Assembly: GCA_030646745.1 (NCBI GenBank)
Contig: JAUSKV010000201.1
Span: 1-17,107 of the forward strand
Direction of reading: 5' to 3'
Source: Sulfurimonas sp.
GTDB taxonomy: Bacteria > Campylobacterota > Campylobacteria > Campylobacterales > Sulfurimonadaceae
Length of the DNA stretch: 17,107 bases
Below, piece by piece: positions 1 through 6,704 of the stretch. The stretch's first letter is position 1. Every line of letters starts with the position of its first letter. The translations under genes were made by a program, and so were the position numbers. Below the pieces are notes generated by a model that saw only the letters and a program-made list of their open reading frames with translations, did no database searches and was not told the DNA's origin.

Positions 1-272
1 TTTTTGTCAGAATTTTGAATCGAGCCTTGAGAAAATATGCGTGTCATGGAGCTAATTGAAGAACCAAGCCCAACCTGCACGGCATTTTTACCGCCTAATG
101 AGCCCTGAGGAGCCGTAGCGATTGCTTGATTTTGAGCCAAAAGATCTGAAAAATTGGCGCGAGAATATTTAAAACCTGTTGTGTTTACGTTGGCAATATT
201 ATTTGATTCGACATCCATCGCAACTTGATGCGATTGAAGCCCTGAAACTCCAGAATAAAGTGATTTTAACAT
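1..272 (-). CDS. flgE: Flagellar hook protein FlgE, N-terminal 90 codons (partial, runs off left edge)
   Basis: FlgE polymerises into the flagellar hook, the flexible joint outside the cell between rod and filament; it is exported by the flagellar type III apparatus, so no Sec signal is expected and none is seen. The visible N-terminus starts MLKSLYSGVSGLQSHQ and contains NNIANVNTTGFK, the rod/hook family N-terminal helix motif, followed by YSRANFSDLL and SQGSIQ, which closely resemble the major hook proteins of Campylobacter and Helicobacter from memory. The ATG at 270-272 is preceded by AAAAGGA at suitable spacing. It lies after a second FlgE-family gene on the same strand and has its own sigma-54 site at 399-412, with a leader of about 115 nt. 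The C-terminus is outside the window. Confidence 0.93.
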   Translation of the reverse strand, partial: MLKSLYSGVSGLQSHQVAMDVESNNIANVNTTGFKYSRANFSDLLAQNQAIATAPQGSLGGKNAVQVGLGSSISSMTRIFSQGSIQNSDK

Positions 273-307
273 TGTAAATCCTTTTCATTTTCATTTATTT
301 AATACGT

Positions 308-326
308 AAAAGGAACAAGTCCTTTT
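308..326 (-). promoter_or_regulatory. Leader hairpin of flgE
   Basis: Seven-base arms AAAAGGA and TCCTTTT flank a 5-base loop, about 36 nt upstream of the flgE start and inside its predicted 5' leader. The core on the minus strand, GGACTTGTTCC, resembles GAACTTGTTC in the hairpin upstream of the neighbouring FlgE-family gene (1690-1705). A role in RNA stability or translation is inference. Confidence 0.45.
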
Positions 327-351
327 CACTTCGCTAAGGTCACTAAAGCTA

Positions 352-367
352 AGCTTTTTGCAAAGCT
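352..367. repeat. Small inverted repeat in flgE leader
   Basis: AGCTTT and AAAGCT arms surround a 4-base loop. It sits between the predicted sigma-54 start point and the 308-326 hairpin, so the flgE leader could fold into two stem-loops. Related AAGCAAAGCTTT sequence occurs in the repeats at 1836-1854. No function can be assigned. Confidence 0.35.
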
Positions 368-398
368 AGAAATTTTATTTTATCGTATAAGTTATTTA

Positions 399-412
399 GC
401 ATTTAGCGTTCC
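399..412 (-). promoter_or_regulatory. Sigma-54 (RpoN) promoter for flgE
   Basis: The minus strand reads TTGGAACGCTAAATGCTA. GG (412-411), ten bases, then GC (400-399) is the invariant -24/-12 spacing, with further matches to the TGGCAC-N5-TTGC consensus. It begins directly after the stop codon of the FlgE-family gene and predicts a start near 387. Hook genes in this phylum are known to be RpoN/FlgR dependent. The same TTGGAAY-N6-TGCTA pattern recurs at 4416-4429 and 4438-4451. Confidence 0.75.
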
Positions 413-415
413 AAG

Positions 416-1675
416 TTATTTGTGCATACTTAAAGCTTTTTGTATCATTTGATCTGCTGTGGTTACACATTTTGAACTGGCGTCATATGCTTTTTGATGT
501 ATTATTAAATCTGTTAACCCTGTGCTCATTTGAACATTTGAACCCTCTAGTTTGTAGTTCATAATACTTGCACCGACGCTGTCATTGCCCGCTGCATCTT
601 TAAAAAAGATTGCATCTCCGCTATTGGAAGATTTAGAAAATTTTGTTCCGGTTACTCTGTCTAAGCCTTGATCATTTTGAAAATGGTAAACAGCAATTTT
701 CCCGACACTGCTTTGCTTACCGTTTGTAAAAGCAGCTATAACTTCTCCATTTTGGTTAATTGAATACCCTTCCAGATTCCCGCCAATTGTTCCATCAGCT
801 ATACTCGAACTTGATTTATAAATTCCATTCATAGTAACAATTCCACTATATCCACTTCCTAAATTCATTGTTACGTTTGTTCCATTGTTGTCAATGGTTG
901 TTAATGTGGTTGAAAGTAAGTCTCCATTTTCGCCAAACTCGGCAGTTCCTGTTTTTGTATCATATGTAGTTAATCCATCTAAAGATTTAGCAGTTGCTAC
1001 AACATCCCATTGACTCCCGGGAGGAGTTTGAGTGGAACTTTTGGTAAATTCTAATTTCAAACTATTTTTATTACCTGCTGAGTCAACAATCCCAACCCCA
1101 ACAGGTACTGTTTCTGTGCCAAGACCCAGATTAGCAAAGAACTTTGCATTTGTTGTCGGTTCCGGCGGATAGGTTAAATATCTTGGAAATTGTAGTTTTT
1201 CTTGAGCACCTGCAGCACTTAGAGGTATTTCATTCAGTGTTTTTGTAAGAGTATCATTAGAGATATTTCCGCCCATTGTTCCCAAAACATGAAAGCCGTC
1301 ATTGGTTACCAAATCATCATTGGCATCAAAAGAGAAAGCTCCATCGCGGGTGTATAAAGGTTCACCGGAAGATTGTATGCCAAACCATCCATCCCCGTTA
1401 ATTGCTAAATCGGTACTTTTCTCTGAGAGTATTGCAGAACCATTTTGCATATTCATAGTTGTTGCAGATACTCTTGTACCAACCCCGGTTTGACTATTCG
1501 CACTTGAACCTGCAGAAGTTGAATGGAGTGCATTTTCAAAGAGTGATGAAAACTCTGCACTATATCCGCGAAACCCGTTTGTACCGACATTCGCCAAGTT
1601 GTCAGATATTACATCAATGGCTGTTTGGTTACTTTTAAGAGCAGATATTCCGGTATAAAAAGCTTGAGTCATCAT
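416..1675 (-). CDS. Second FlgE-family hook/basal-body protein (419 aa)
   Basis: This is a flagellar hook/rod-family protein. The N-terminus has the family motif DNLANVGTNGFRGYSAEF; residues ~85-120 hold the STDLAINGDGWF and YTRDGAFSFDANDDL signature of the FlgE/FlgF/FlgG core; the C-terminal helix KLEGSNVQMSTGLTDLI is the Flg_bbr_C motif. At 419 residues it is much shorter than the major epsilon hook protein (~700-850 aa), so it is probably the FlgE homologue that accompanies flgD and fliK in this phylum. C403 in the C-terminal helix is unusual, since cysteine is rare in exported flagellar axial proteins. The first of two tandem ATG codons fits AAGGA at 7-nt spacing. No clear promoter of its own was found, so it may be read through from fliK-flgD. 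It could be annotated flgE1 or flgE2 depending on convention. Confidence 0.9.
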   Translation of the reverse strand: MMTQAFYTGISALKSNQTAIDVISDNLANVGTNGFRGYSAEFSSLFENALHSTSAGSSANSQTGVGTRVSATTMNMQNGSAILSEKSTDLAINGDGWFGIQSSGEPLYTRDGAFSFDANDDLVTNDGFHVLGTMGGNISNDTLTKTLNEIPLSAAGAQEKLQFPRYLTYPPEPTTNAKFFANLGLGTETVPVGVGIVDSAGNKNSLKLEFTKSSTQTPPGSQWDVVATAKSLDGLTTYDTKTGTAEFGENGDLLSTTLTTIDNNGTNVTMNLGSGYSGIVTMNGIYKSSSSIADGTIGGNLEGYSINQNGEVIAAFTNGKQSSVGKIAVYHFQNDQGLDRVTGTKFSKSSNSGDAIFFKDAAGNDSVGASIMNYKLEGSNVQMSTGLTDLIIHQKAYDASSKCVTTADQMIQKALSMHK

Positions 1676-1689
1676 AACAAATTCCTTAT

Positions 1690-1705
1690 AACGAACAAGT
1701 TCGTT
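1690..1705 (-). promoter_or_regulatory. Hairpin just upstream of the FlgE-family ribosome binding site
   Basis: AACGAAC and GTTCGTT arms with a 2-base centre form a near-perfect 16-bp palindrome 14 nt before the ATG, abutting the AAGGA Shine-Dalgarno. Its outer part is also the start of repeat unit A of the intergenic repeats. It could affect ribosome access; this is inference. Confidence 0.45.
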
Positions 1706-1927
1706 TTAATATGTAACATAAAATAAAATCTCATAAAGCTTTGCCCTTGGGACATATGTCCCTGCTATTCAAATGGACTTATTCTGTGCTTTCATATAGC
1801 ACAGAATACACGTGTTCGTTTGAATGCGTAACATCTCATAAAGCAAAGCTTTATGTAGCTTTAGGGGGTTGTAGGGACATATGTCCCTGCCATTCAAACG
1901 GACATGTTCGTTTGAATGCGTAACATA
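1699..1927. repeat. Partly duplicated palindromic intergenic repeats between flgD and the FlgE-family gene
   Basis: Three diverged copies lie head to tail at ~1699, ~1814 and ~1906 (the last partial). Each starts GTTCGTTTgAATgcGTAACAT. The first two then have CTCATAAAGC, the perfect 14-bp palindrome GGGACATATGTCCC (1749-1762 and 1874-1887) and CTGCyATTCAAAyGGAC. ATTCAAACG and CGTTTGAAT form a 26-bp imperfect palindrome at 1892-1917; in the first copy the same outer arms are split by a hairpin insert (1780-1808). CATAAAGC/GCTTTATG forms another stem at 1836-1854. This is likely a dispersed palindromic repeat family. No convincing gene lies here. Confidence 0.8.
1780..1808. repeat. Perfect 11-bp stem hairpin nested inside repeat
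   Basis: TATTCTGTGCT and AGCACAGAATA are perfect inverted arms around a 7-base loop. It is absent from the second repeat copy, where the flanking arms are continuous. There is no adjacent T-run on either strand, so an intrinsic terminator is not well supported. Confidence 0.7.
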
Positions 1928-1929
1928 AA

Positions 1930-2628
1930 TTAATACACTTCTTTTACATTTTCAAGCGGAATATAGCTCGAACCTAGCTTCACTAAAGTTTTTCCATTTT
2001 CAAATCGAACCGATTCAATAGGATATGCACCCACTCTGCTTGTATATTTTTCTCCATCACTGCCTACATATTTGGCGTTTACATGATAAATGCTGCTCTG
2101 AGCGCTATTTCCTTTATCATCCTTACCATTCCAGTCAAACTGATATACGCCAGGCTCTTTTATGGTGCGTATCTTTCCATCTTTATCTTTTTGTTGCTGA
2201 GTATCCATAGTAGCAACTACATTGCCTTTTACATCACTTATTTCTATAGTACCTGAGGCTATATTTTCTGGGAAATACATCTCAAATGAAGATGTTTTAC
2301 CCTCATCAAGCGATATAGAGTCGCTGCCTAAATCCGCTCTCTTTCCAATAGCAGCAACGGAGGCAAACTGATCCGTACTCCCCAATGAAGCTGTTAAAGC
2401 CGTTAAAGCCGTATTCGTTTTATCCGCTGCTTCAATAGTTGCTAGTTGAGTAGTTTGCGTTAAAATTTGCTCACTCTCCATAGGCGCAGTTGGATCCTGA
2501 TGCTGAAGTTGAACCAAAAAAAGCTTCATAAAATCATCTTTTCCTAAAGCAGTTTTATCTTTTGCAGTTGCTGCTGCCGCAGTAGCTGTTGCTGTTGCGG
2601 CATTTTCGCCTGTTGCTGTAATTGCCAT
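1930..2628 (-). CDS. flgD: Flagellar hook assembly (capping) protein FlgD
   Basis: FlgD caps the growing hook and lets FlgE subunits assemble; it is exported by the flagellar type III system and then lost. After an Ala/Thr-rich first ~25 residues the protein has LGKDDFMKLFLVQLQHQDP and PMESEQILTQTTQLATIE, which is the diagnostic FlgD N-terminal domain. Residues ~115-232 fit the FlgD Ig/Tudor-like region, with a GVYQFDWNGKDDKG segment typical of it. At 232 aa it has the usual length. ATG is preceded by AAAGGAAA. It follows fliK by 14 bases, so the two are almost certainly cotranscribed from the sigma-54 site at 4416-4429. Confidence 0.95.
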   Translation of the reverse strand: MAITATGENAATATATAAAATAKDKTALGKDDFMKLFLVQLQHQDPTAPMESEQILTQTTQLATIEAADKTNTALTALTASLGSTDQFASVAAIGKRADLGSDSISLDEGKTSSFEMYFPENIASGTIEISDVKGNVVATMDTQQQKDKDGKIRTIKEPGVYQFDWNGKDDKGNSAQSSIYHVNAKYVGSDGEKYTSRVGAYPIESVRFENGKTLVKLGSSYIPLENVKEVY

Positions 2629-2642
2629 TTGTGGTATTTCCT

Positions 2643-4379
2643 TTAAATATATTTAGGAACGACTATTTCTAAAGAGCTTAATATCTCTTCATTTTTTTCT
2701 TCGTTCTCAAAATAGTTATACTCTTTATGAGCCTCTTTTTCTTGCTGTTTTTGCCCTTGCTGCTGGCTTGAAGCAGAGTTATCAGAGCTGTTACTAAAAT
2801 TTAATGTAGCATTATTTATTCCACTATTATTTAACTGTGTTTTTAACTCCATTATATTTGCCGAGAGGGTGTTGATTGCGGTTGAATTTGAGCTGATATT
2901 GACATGTAAATTGCTGCCTCTTTGCACTACCGTCAACTCTACATCACCGAATTTTTCGGGATTAAGCTGCACTTTAACTCTGGTAAATGGTGATTTGTAA
3001 TCTTCGATTGCAGTTTTAACATCCGCTGAGAGATATTTTATCATCTGCTTTGCTTCATTGATTTTCACCTCAAAGCTATCGGCTTTATGTACGCTCAATC
3101 CATCTAGTTTTGAGTTTTTAGAGCTATCAACTTTTGATTCTGTATCGCCGACTAAAAGTTTTTCAAATGGGTTTTGGGATTCGTTTTTTGATTCAGAAGA
3201 AACAGTAGATTCTATCGCCCTCGCTGCAACAACAGAGACATTACTAGCAAGTGCAGATATGCTTTGCGTTGGTTTTTCTCCATTAAGAAGTGATTTTAGA
3301 GTCTCATCAGCTTTGTTTTTAGTGGTTTTTTCTTCAACTTTCAGTGTTCCGCCGGATTTAGCCTGAACCAACTGCTCTGTTGTGTGTTCTGCCGGTGCCC
3401 AGGTTTTTAAAAGTGGTGCAGCTTTTGTTTCTTTTGTTTTAGGCTCTTCGATTGTTGTTATTTTATCAGATTGAACCACATCTCTATCATTTTTAACTTC
3501 AGCTTTGAACTCTTTAGTCTGCGGAGCTTTTACTTTCTTTTCTTTACTATCAAAAACTTCTGTTTTTATCTCTTTAGTTTGTGGAACTTCTACGGTAGCC
3601 ATCTCTTTTGTTTGAGAAACTGGTTGAATTTTGGCTTCTTTAGATACGTTTTTAACTTGTGAAGTTTCTGCAACATTTATCTCTTTTGCACTCTCTTTCA
3701 CAGTTGGTTTAATTTGTGAGACTTCTGTTTTAAGTGCTTCTTTTAAAGGCTCTTTTACTGTTTTGGCTGATTGAACCTCTTGAGACGGACTCTCTTTTGT
3801 AGTTCTGAGAATGTGAGTTTCTGTCGGTTTGGTATTCGGTTTATTAGTTTTTACCTCTGGACGAACATCTTCAATCGTTATTTTACTAATATCTATGCCA
3901 AACTTTTTGCCTACTTCAACTAGGCCTTTGAGTGTTTTTGGAAGCTCTTTTATTTCGGATTTTTTATAATCGTCACTCTCAATAATTTTAGATTTCAGAT
4001 ACTCTTTGGCATCTTTTACTAGAACCTTTAGCTCTTCTTTGCTGAGTGATAAGGTTATTTTTGGGTTTAATTCAAAGGGTGCTGTTGCTTCTTTGAACTC
4101 AGCTTTTAACTCAACTTTTGAATCTACTGATTTAACATCTCTGTTTTTAAGCAGCGATGTTAAAGTTTCAGTTTTTGTAGATGCTTTTGTGCTCTTTGCA
4201 TCTTTTTCTACACTCGGCAGAGATAAAACTAAAGCCCCGTTTTGAACAGGTTGAGTCTCTTTTTTGCCGCTTATTCCTTTTAAAAGTTCAGAGAACGACA
4301 ACTTTGATTTATCTTCTTTTGTCACTAAACTGATGGGCGATGATGAACTGTTTTTTGTTTTTACATCGAATGAAATCAT
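2643..4379 (-). CDS. fliK: Flagellar hook-length control protein FliK
   Basis: FliK measures hook length and switches export specificity from hook to filament substrates. The C-terminal ~100 residues contain VKVQLNPEKFGDVELTVVQR and an NISSNSTAINTLSANIMELK helix, the Flg_hook domain of FliK; the end is Gln/Glu/Lys-rich. The long N-terminal and central part is low-complexity and Lys/Glu/Thr-rich with recurring QTKE / SQTKE / PQTKE segments, as expected for the ruler region. I choose the ATG at 4377-4379 (MISFDVK, GGAG at 5-nt spacing), giving 578 aa. An upstream TTG at 4397 would lie only ~7 nt from the predicted sigma-54 start point and lacks a Shine-Dalgarno. First gene of the hook block; divergent from the outer-membrane gene at 4484. 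Confidence 0.9.
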   Translation of the reverse strand: MISFDVKTKNSSSSPISLVTKEDKSKLSFSELLKGISGKKETQPVQNGALVLSLPSVEKDAKSTKASTKTETLTSLLKNRDVKSVDSKVELKAEFKEATAPFELNPKITLSLSKEELKVLVKDAKEYLKSKIIESDDYKKSEIKELPKTLKGLVEVGKKFGIDISKITIEDVRPEVKTNKPNTKPTETHILRTTKESPSQEVQSAKTVKEPLKEALKTEVSQIKPTVKESAKEINVAETSQVKNVSKEAKIQPVSQTKEMATVEVPQTKEIKTEVFDSKEKKVKAPQTKEFKAEVKNDRDVVQSDKITTIEEPKTKETKAAPLLKTWAPAEHTTEQLVQAKSGGTLKVEEKTTKNKADETLKSLLNGEKPTQSISALASNVSVVAARAIESTVSSESKNESQNPFEKLLVGDTESKVDSSKNSKLDGLSVHKADSFEVKINEAKQMIKYLSADVKTAIEDYKSPFTRVKVQLNPEKFGDVELTVVQRGSNLHVNISSNSTAINTLSANIMELKTQLNNSGINNATLNFSNSSDNSASSQQQGQKQQEKEAHKEYNYFENEEKNEEILSSLEIVVPKYI

Positions 4380-4415
4380 TTTATCTCCATATGACAAAGG
4401 GTTTTACATGTATTA

Positions 4416-4429
4416 GCATTTATTATTCC
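4416..4429 (-). promoter_or_regulatory. Sigma-54 promoter for fliK-flgD
   Basis: Minus strand TTGGAATAATAAATGCTA: GG (4429-4428), ten bases, GC (4417-4416). Predicted start near 4404, about 25 nt before the fliK ATG, leaving room for its GGAG site. This also supports the ATG over the upstream TTG as the fliK start. Confidence 0.75.
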
Positions 4430-4437
4430 AAAATTTT

Positions 4438-4451
4438 GGAACATTTAATGC
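4438..4451 (+). promoter_or_regulatory. Sigma-54 promoter for the SPOR-like outer-membrane protein gene
   Basis: TTGGAACATTTAATGCTA: GG (4438-4439), ten bases, GC (4450-4451). Predicted start near 4463, leaving a 21-nt leader that contains AAAGGGG (4472-4477) before the TTG start at 4484. It differs from the flgE promoter mainly in the spacer. Confidence 0.75.
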
Positions 4452-4483
4452 TATCTATTCAAAATTATTATAAAGGGGTGCTT

Positions 4484-5326
4484 TTGAAATTATTTTATTT
4501 TCTTCTTGTCTGTCTCTTCTTTTCAGCTTCAGTTTTTGCTGATTCCAAATATGTATTAGTTACAAAAACAAAAAGTGAGACTGAATTGCCCTACATAAAA
4601 GCTAAACTTAAAAAATTAGAACTCAATATGGTTGCCTACAAATCTGAAGATGAATATAGTGTGTATTCCGGTGCTTTTAAGAACCATAAATCTGCAATTA
4701 TTGCATTGCAGAGTATTCAAAGCTATTTTCCTGAAGCAGTTGTAGTCTCTTTTGATTCACAAGCAAGCCAAGAAGAAAGAGGAATTTCAAAGGAGGGATA
4801 CTATTTTGTAAATGGTTCATTCGCATCTTTAGGAGTTCCGTTTGCTCATTCTGTCCGAGAAGGAAATATAACGATAAATTCAATTGGTACAAGTGCTATG
4901 GGATATATTTTTGAAGCGGGATATAACTTTGAAAATAATATTTTTATGACTTTAAGCTATTTGAATGTAGCCTCAACTACAAATACAATTGCAAATATTT
5001 ACAGTACAGTCAATTATAAGATGAGAATAGGTCAATTTGAGCCATATGTCGGAGTATTGGGTGGATTAAGCACTCTTAGCTGGACAAAGCCCCCGATGTT
5101 AAATGCAGACAGCGGAGCCGACAGTAGTTTGTTGTATGGTGCTCAAACCGGATTAAGCTATGAGACAGGATTTAGCAATTTAGCACTCTTTATAAACTAC
5201 CAGTTCACTTTTATGAACCATGAAACACCTCTAGCAATTAAAAGCGGAGCGACTACAACAGCGTCTTCAACGCTCACTCAAAACATTATGCATGGAATAA
5301 ATCTAGGAATTCAATATAGATTTTGA
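4484..5326 (+). CDS. SPOR-like/beta-barrel outer-membrane protein (280 aa, TTG start)
   Basis: The signal peptide is LKLFYFLLVCLFFSASVFA followed by DSKYV. Residues ~20-90 (YVLVTKTKSETE, YSVYSGAF, SAIIALQSIQ, FPEAVVVSF) look like a SPOR-type repeat of the kind that binds peptidoglycan. From ~100 to the end are alternating aromatic strands (FEAGYNFENNIFMTLSYLNV, YVGVLGGLSTLSW) finishing in LGIQYRF, a C-terminal aromatic typical of outer-membrane barrels. I choose TTG at 4484 because AAAGGGG precedes it at 6 nt and the result has a compact signal peptide; in-frame upstream codons would precede the predicted transcription start. It is paralogous to the gene at 16045-16896. Divergent sigma-54 control with fliK suggests co-expression with the hook; a flagellar role is inference. 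Confidence 0.8.
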   Translation: MKLFYFLLVCLFFSASVFADSKYVLVTKTKSETELPYIKAKLKKLELNMVAYKSEDEYSVYSGAFKNHKSAIIALQSIQSYFPEAVVVSFDSQASQEERGISKEGYYFVNGSFASLGVPFAHSVREGNITINSIGTSAMGYIFEAGYNFENNIFMTLSYLNVASTTNTIANIYSTVNYKMRIGQFEPYVGVLGGLSTLSWTKPPMLNADSGADSSLLYGAQTGLSYETGFSNLALFINYQFTFMNHETPLAIKSGATTTASSTLTQNIMHGINLGIQYRF

Positions 5327-5333
5327 AAAGTTG

Positions 5334-5765
5334 CTAGAAGTCTGAGTAGTTTAGATTCACTTCCATCTCAACTTCGCATAATCCATCTTTAAAAATTGTA
5401 TTCACGATTGTTGCATTTTTGATTATATTTTGAACATGTGCTCTGACTTCCGAACGAGTTACCTGCATATTTTTAATTGTGTCTTGACCTTCAACTGATA
5501 CGCCTTTTATGCGTTCAGCTATAAGTCTGTAACCATCTACCATGGCAGCACGCTTTGCAAGGGCTTGAGCTTGAGCCGGCATTGTTGTAAATGCAGGAGC
5601 AACACCTTGACCAAATACAGTAATTCTTACATTCTTTTCAGGTTTTAATACAAGACTCTCATCCAAATCTTTTACTTCTTGCATTTTGCCCGATGGAAAA
5701 CCGTCAGCTGCAGAAGCAGCAGAGAAGTTACCGATACAAAATATAAATAAAATTAAATATTTCAT
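5334..5765 (-). CDS. LPP20-family (FlgP-like) periplasmic protein
   Basis: The LPP20 family includes Helicobacter Lpp20 and Campylobacter FlgP, an outer-membrane-associated ring protein needed for motility. A signal peptide (MKYLILFIFCIGNFSAASA) ends before ADGF. Residues ~65-143 contain AQALAKRAAMVDGYRLIAER, KGVSVEGQDTI and a C-terminal EVEMEVNLNY strand, the usual LPP20 pattern. The only cysteine in the signal region is C10, preceded by Phe, which is not a good lipobox, so this member is probably soluble or peripheral rather than a lipoprotein; the family is often lipidated. AGGA precedes the ATG. It converges on the 4484 gene with a 7-base gap and has its own extended -10 promoter. Assigning it as true FlgP would need orthology. 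Confidence 0.75.
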   Translation of the reverse strand: MKYLILFIFCIGNFSAASAADGFPSGKMQEVKDLDESLVLKPEKNVRITVFGQGVAPAFTTMPAQAQALAKRAAMVDGYRLIAERIKGVSVEGQDTIKNMQVTRSEVRAHVQNIIKNATIVNTIFKDGLCEVEMEVNLNYSDF

Positions 5766-5794
5766 TAAAATTCCTAACTTAAATTTTCACAGGC

Positions 5795-5803
5795 ATTATA
5801 GCA
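5795..5803 (-). promoter_or_regulatory. Extended -10 promoter for the LPP20 gene
   Basis: Minus strand TGCTATAAT is a perfect extended -10 element about 30 nt upstream of the ATG. A -35 box is weak (TTTAAT-like, poor spacing), as is common in this phylum. It overlaps the end of the upstream barrel gene. Confidence 0.6.
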
Positions 5804-5816
5804 AAAAGCATATAAA

Positions 5817-6638
5817 TTAAAACGCGTACTTAATGCTAAACTTATTTCCTATAGTTCTAAAGTCGATATGATCTTTCTTTTCGATAGCTTGAAAATCTTC
5901 ATACATGTAGCTATAACCTAAATAAATATTTTTGATAACTTGATACTCTATACCAAACTGATAGCTAGTAGCTTTGGATTCTGAATAGGAGAGGGAGCTT
6001 ATATTTCCAAAGAGAACAAAGTTGTAGCGGTAATATTTAAAGCCTGCATATGGCAATACAATAAGAGCATCTACTTTGTCATACATATAGATTGCAGATG
6101 GGTTTGCATTATCTTTCATCCGTACAAGATAATCAATTACTTTTAAGTTTGCCCCAATGTCAAGCTCTATGTCGCCTAAGTAAAATCCTTTTTTTACTGC
6201 GCCTTTTGCCTTAAAGTCTTGAAAAAATACTGCATTGAGCACCTTATAATCTATATTTGTAGCTGCATTCGTAAAGGGTGTTGAAACCATTGTGACACCG
6301 CGAGAGATATTAACATCGTTCTTTTGCGTCATGTTAAAGTAGCTGATATAGATATTTGGCACATAGTCGTAATCAAATCGTGTCTCCACTGAAAAAAATG
6401 ATGAAGCTGTATTAGCATATTTAAAATCATCTTTGAAGTCAATAACAGAGGGAGCTGCATTCGATAGGGTTCCTTGAAAGTCCGACAGATAGATTGCAGC
6501 TTCAACTGTAGGATGTATTTTTGTGTACCATGCAGTATCTTTTGCGTAATCTTCACCCTTGGCACTCTCTGCAAGAAGCGATTCACCTGCATAAGCAGAT
6601 ACAAACATAACAAACAATAAAAAAAACTTTAACAACAT
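5817..6638 (-). CDS. Outer-membrane beta-barrel protein (273 aa)
   Basis: The signal peptide MLLKFFLLFVMFVSAYA is followed by GESLL. The rest is a run of amphipathic strands (VEAAIYLSDFQG, FSVETRFDYDY, NIYISYFNMTQK, FYLGDIELDIGANLKVIDY, YQFGIEYQV, IYLGYSYMYEDF) ending in FSIKYAF, the C-terminal aromatic signature recognised by the barrel assembly machinery. It resembles the small TIGR04219-type barrels seen in epsilonproteobacteria, but that placement is from memory. The ATG has AAAAGGGG at 6 nt. It lies between two envelope genes on the same strand, with a predicted promoter at 6672-6679. Substrate or function cannot be inferred. Confidence 0.8.
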   Translation of the reverse strand: MLLKFFLLFVMFVSAYAGESLLAESAKGEDYAKDTAWYTKIHPTVEAAIYLSDFQGTLSNAAPSVIDFKDDFKYANTASSFFSVETRFDYDYVPNIYISYFNMTQKNDVNISRGVTMVSTPFTNAATNIDYKVLNAVFFQDFKAKGAVKKGFYLGDIELDIGANLKVIDYLVRMKDNANPSAIYMYDKVDALIVLPYAGFKYYRYNFVLFGNISSLSYSESKATSYQFGIEYQVIKNIYLGYSYMYEDFQAIEKKDHIDFRTIGNKFSIKYAF

Positions 6639-6671
6639 AAAAAACCCCTTTTCACCTTTTTAATTGCAAGT

Positions 6672-6679
6672 ATTTTAAC
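6672..6679 (-). promoter_or_regulatory. Candidate extended -10 promoter for the barrel gene
   Basis: Minus strand TATGTTAAAAT gives TG-N-TAAAAT about 34 nt before the ATG at 6638. The identical 11-mer precedes the lipoprotein gene at the right edge (16985-16995), supporting it as a housekeeping -10 of this genome. Confidence 0.5.
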
Positions 6680-6704
6680 ATAATATTTAAATTACCGCAG
6701 AAAC

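Larger units (their letters stand above)
4415..4452. promoter_or_regulatory. 38-bp dyad carrying two back-to-back sigma-54 promoters
   Basis: The centre TTCCAAAATTTTGGAA (4426-4441) is a perfect 16-bp palindrome; outer arms AGCATT and AATGCT extend it to 38 bp with 16 of 19 pairs matching. Read on either strand, the right half is TTGGAA followed by TGCTA at exact -24/-12 spacing. The dyad is thus two divergent promoters whose -24 boxes are fused. Confidence 0.8.

Noticed and set aside
1780..1808. Intrinsic terminator after flgD
   Set aside because: Strong stem but no T-run on either strand, and it is absent from the neighbouring repeat copy.
1741..1923. 60-codon plus-strand open frame in the flgD-FlgE gap
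   Set aside because: It consists of the palindromic repeats and has no start signal.
1699..1927. CRISPR array
   Set aside because: Copies are diverged, unequal in length and self-complementary in several places, with no spacer pattern.
1690..1930. Sigma-54 promoter for the 419-aa FlgE-family gene
   Set aside because: I looked for GG-N10-GC on the minus strand in the gap and found none with the extended match.
4698..4892. 64-codon minus-strand frame inside the 4484 gene
   Set aside because: Antisense, no ribosome binding site, no recognisable motif.
5733..5765. Lipobox in the LPP20-family protein
   Set aside because: The cysteine at residue 10 is preceded by Phe and lies too early; a type I cleavage site fits better.
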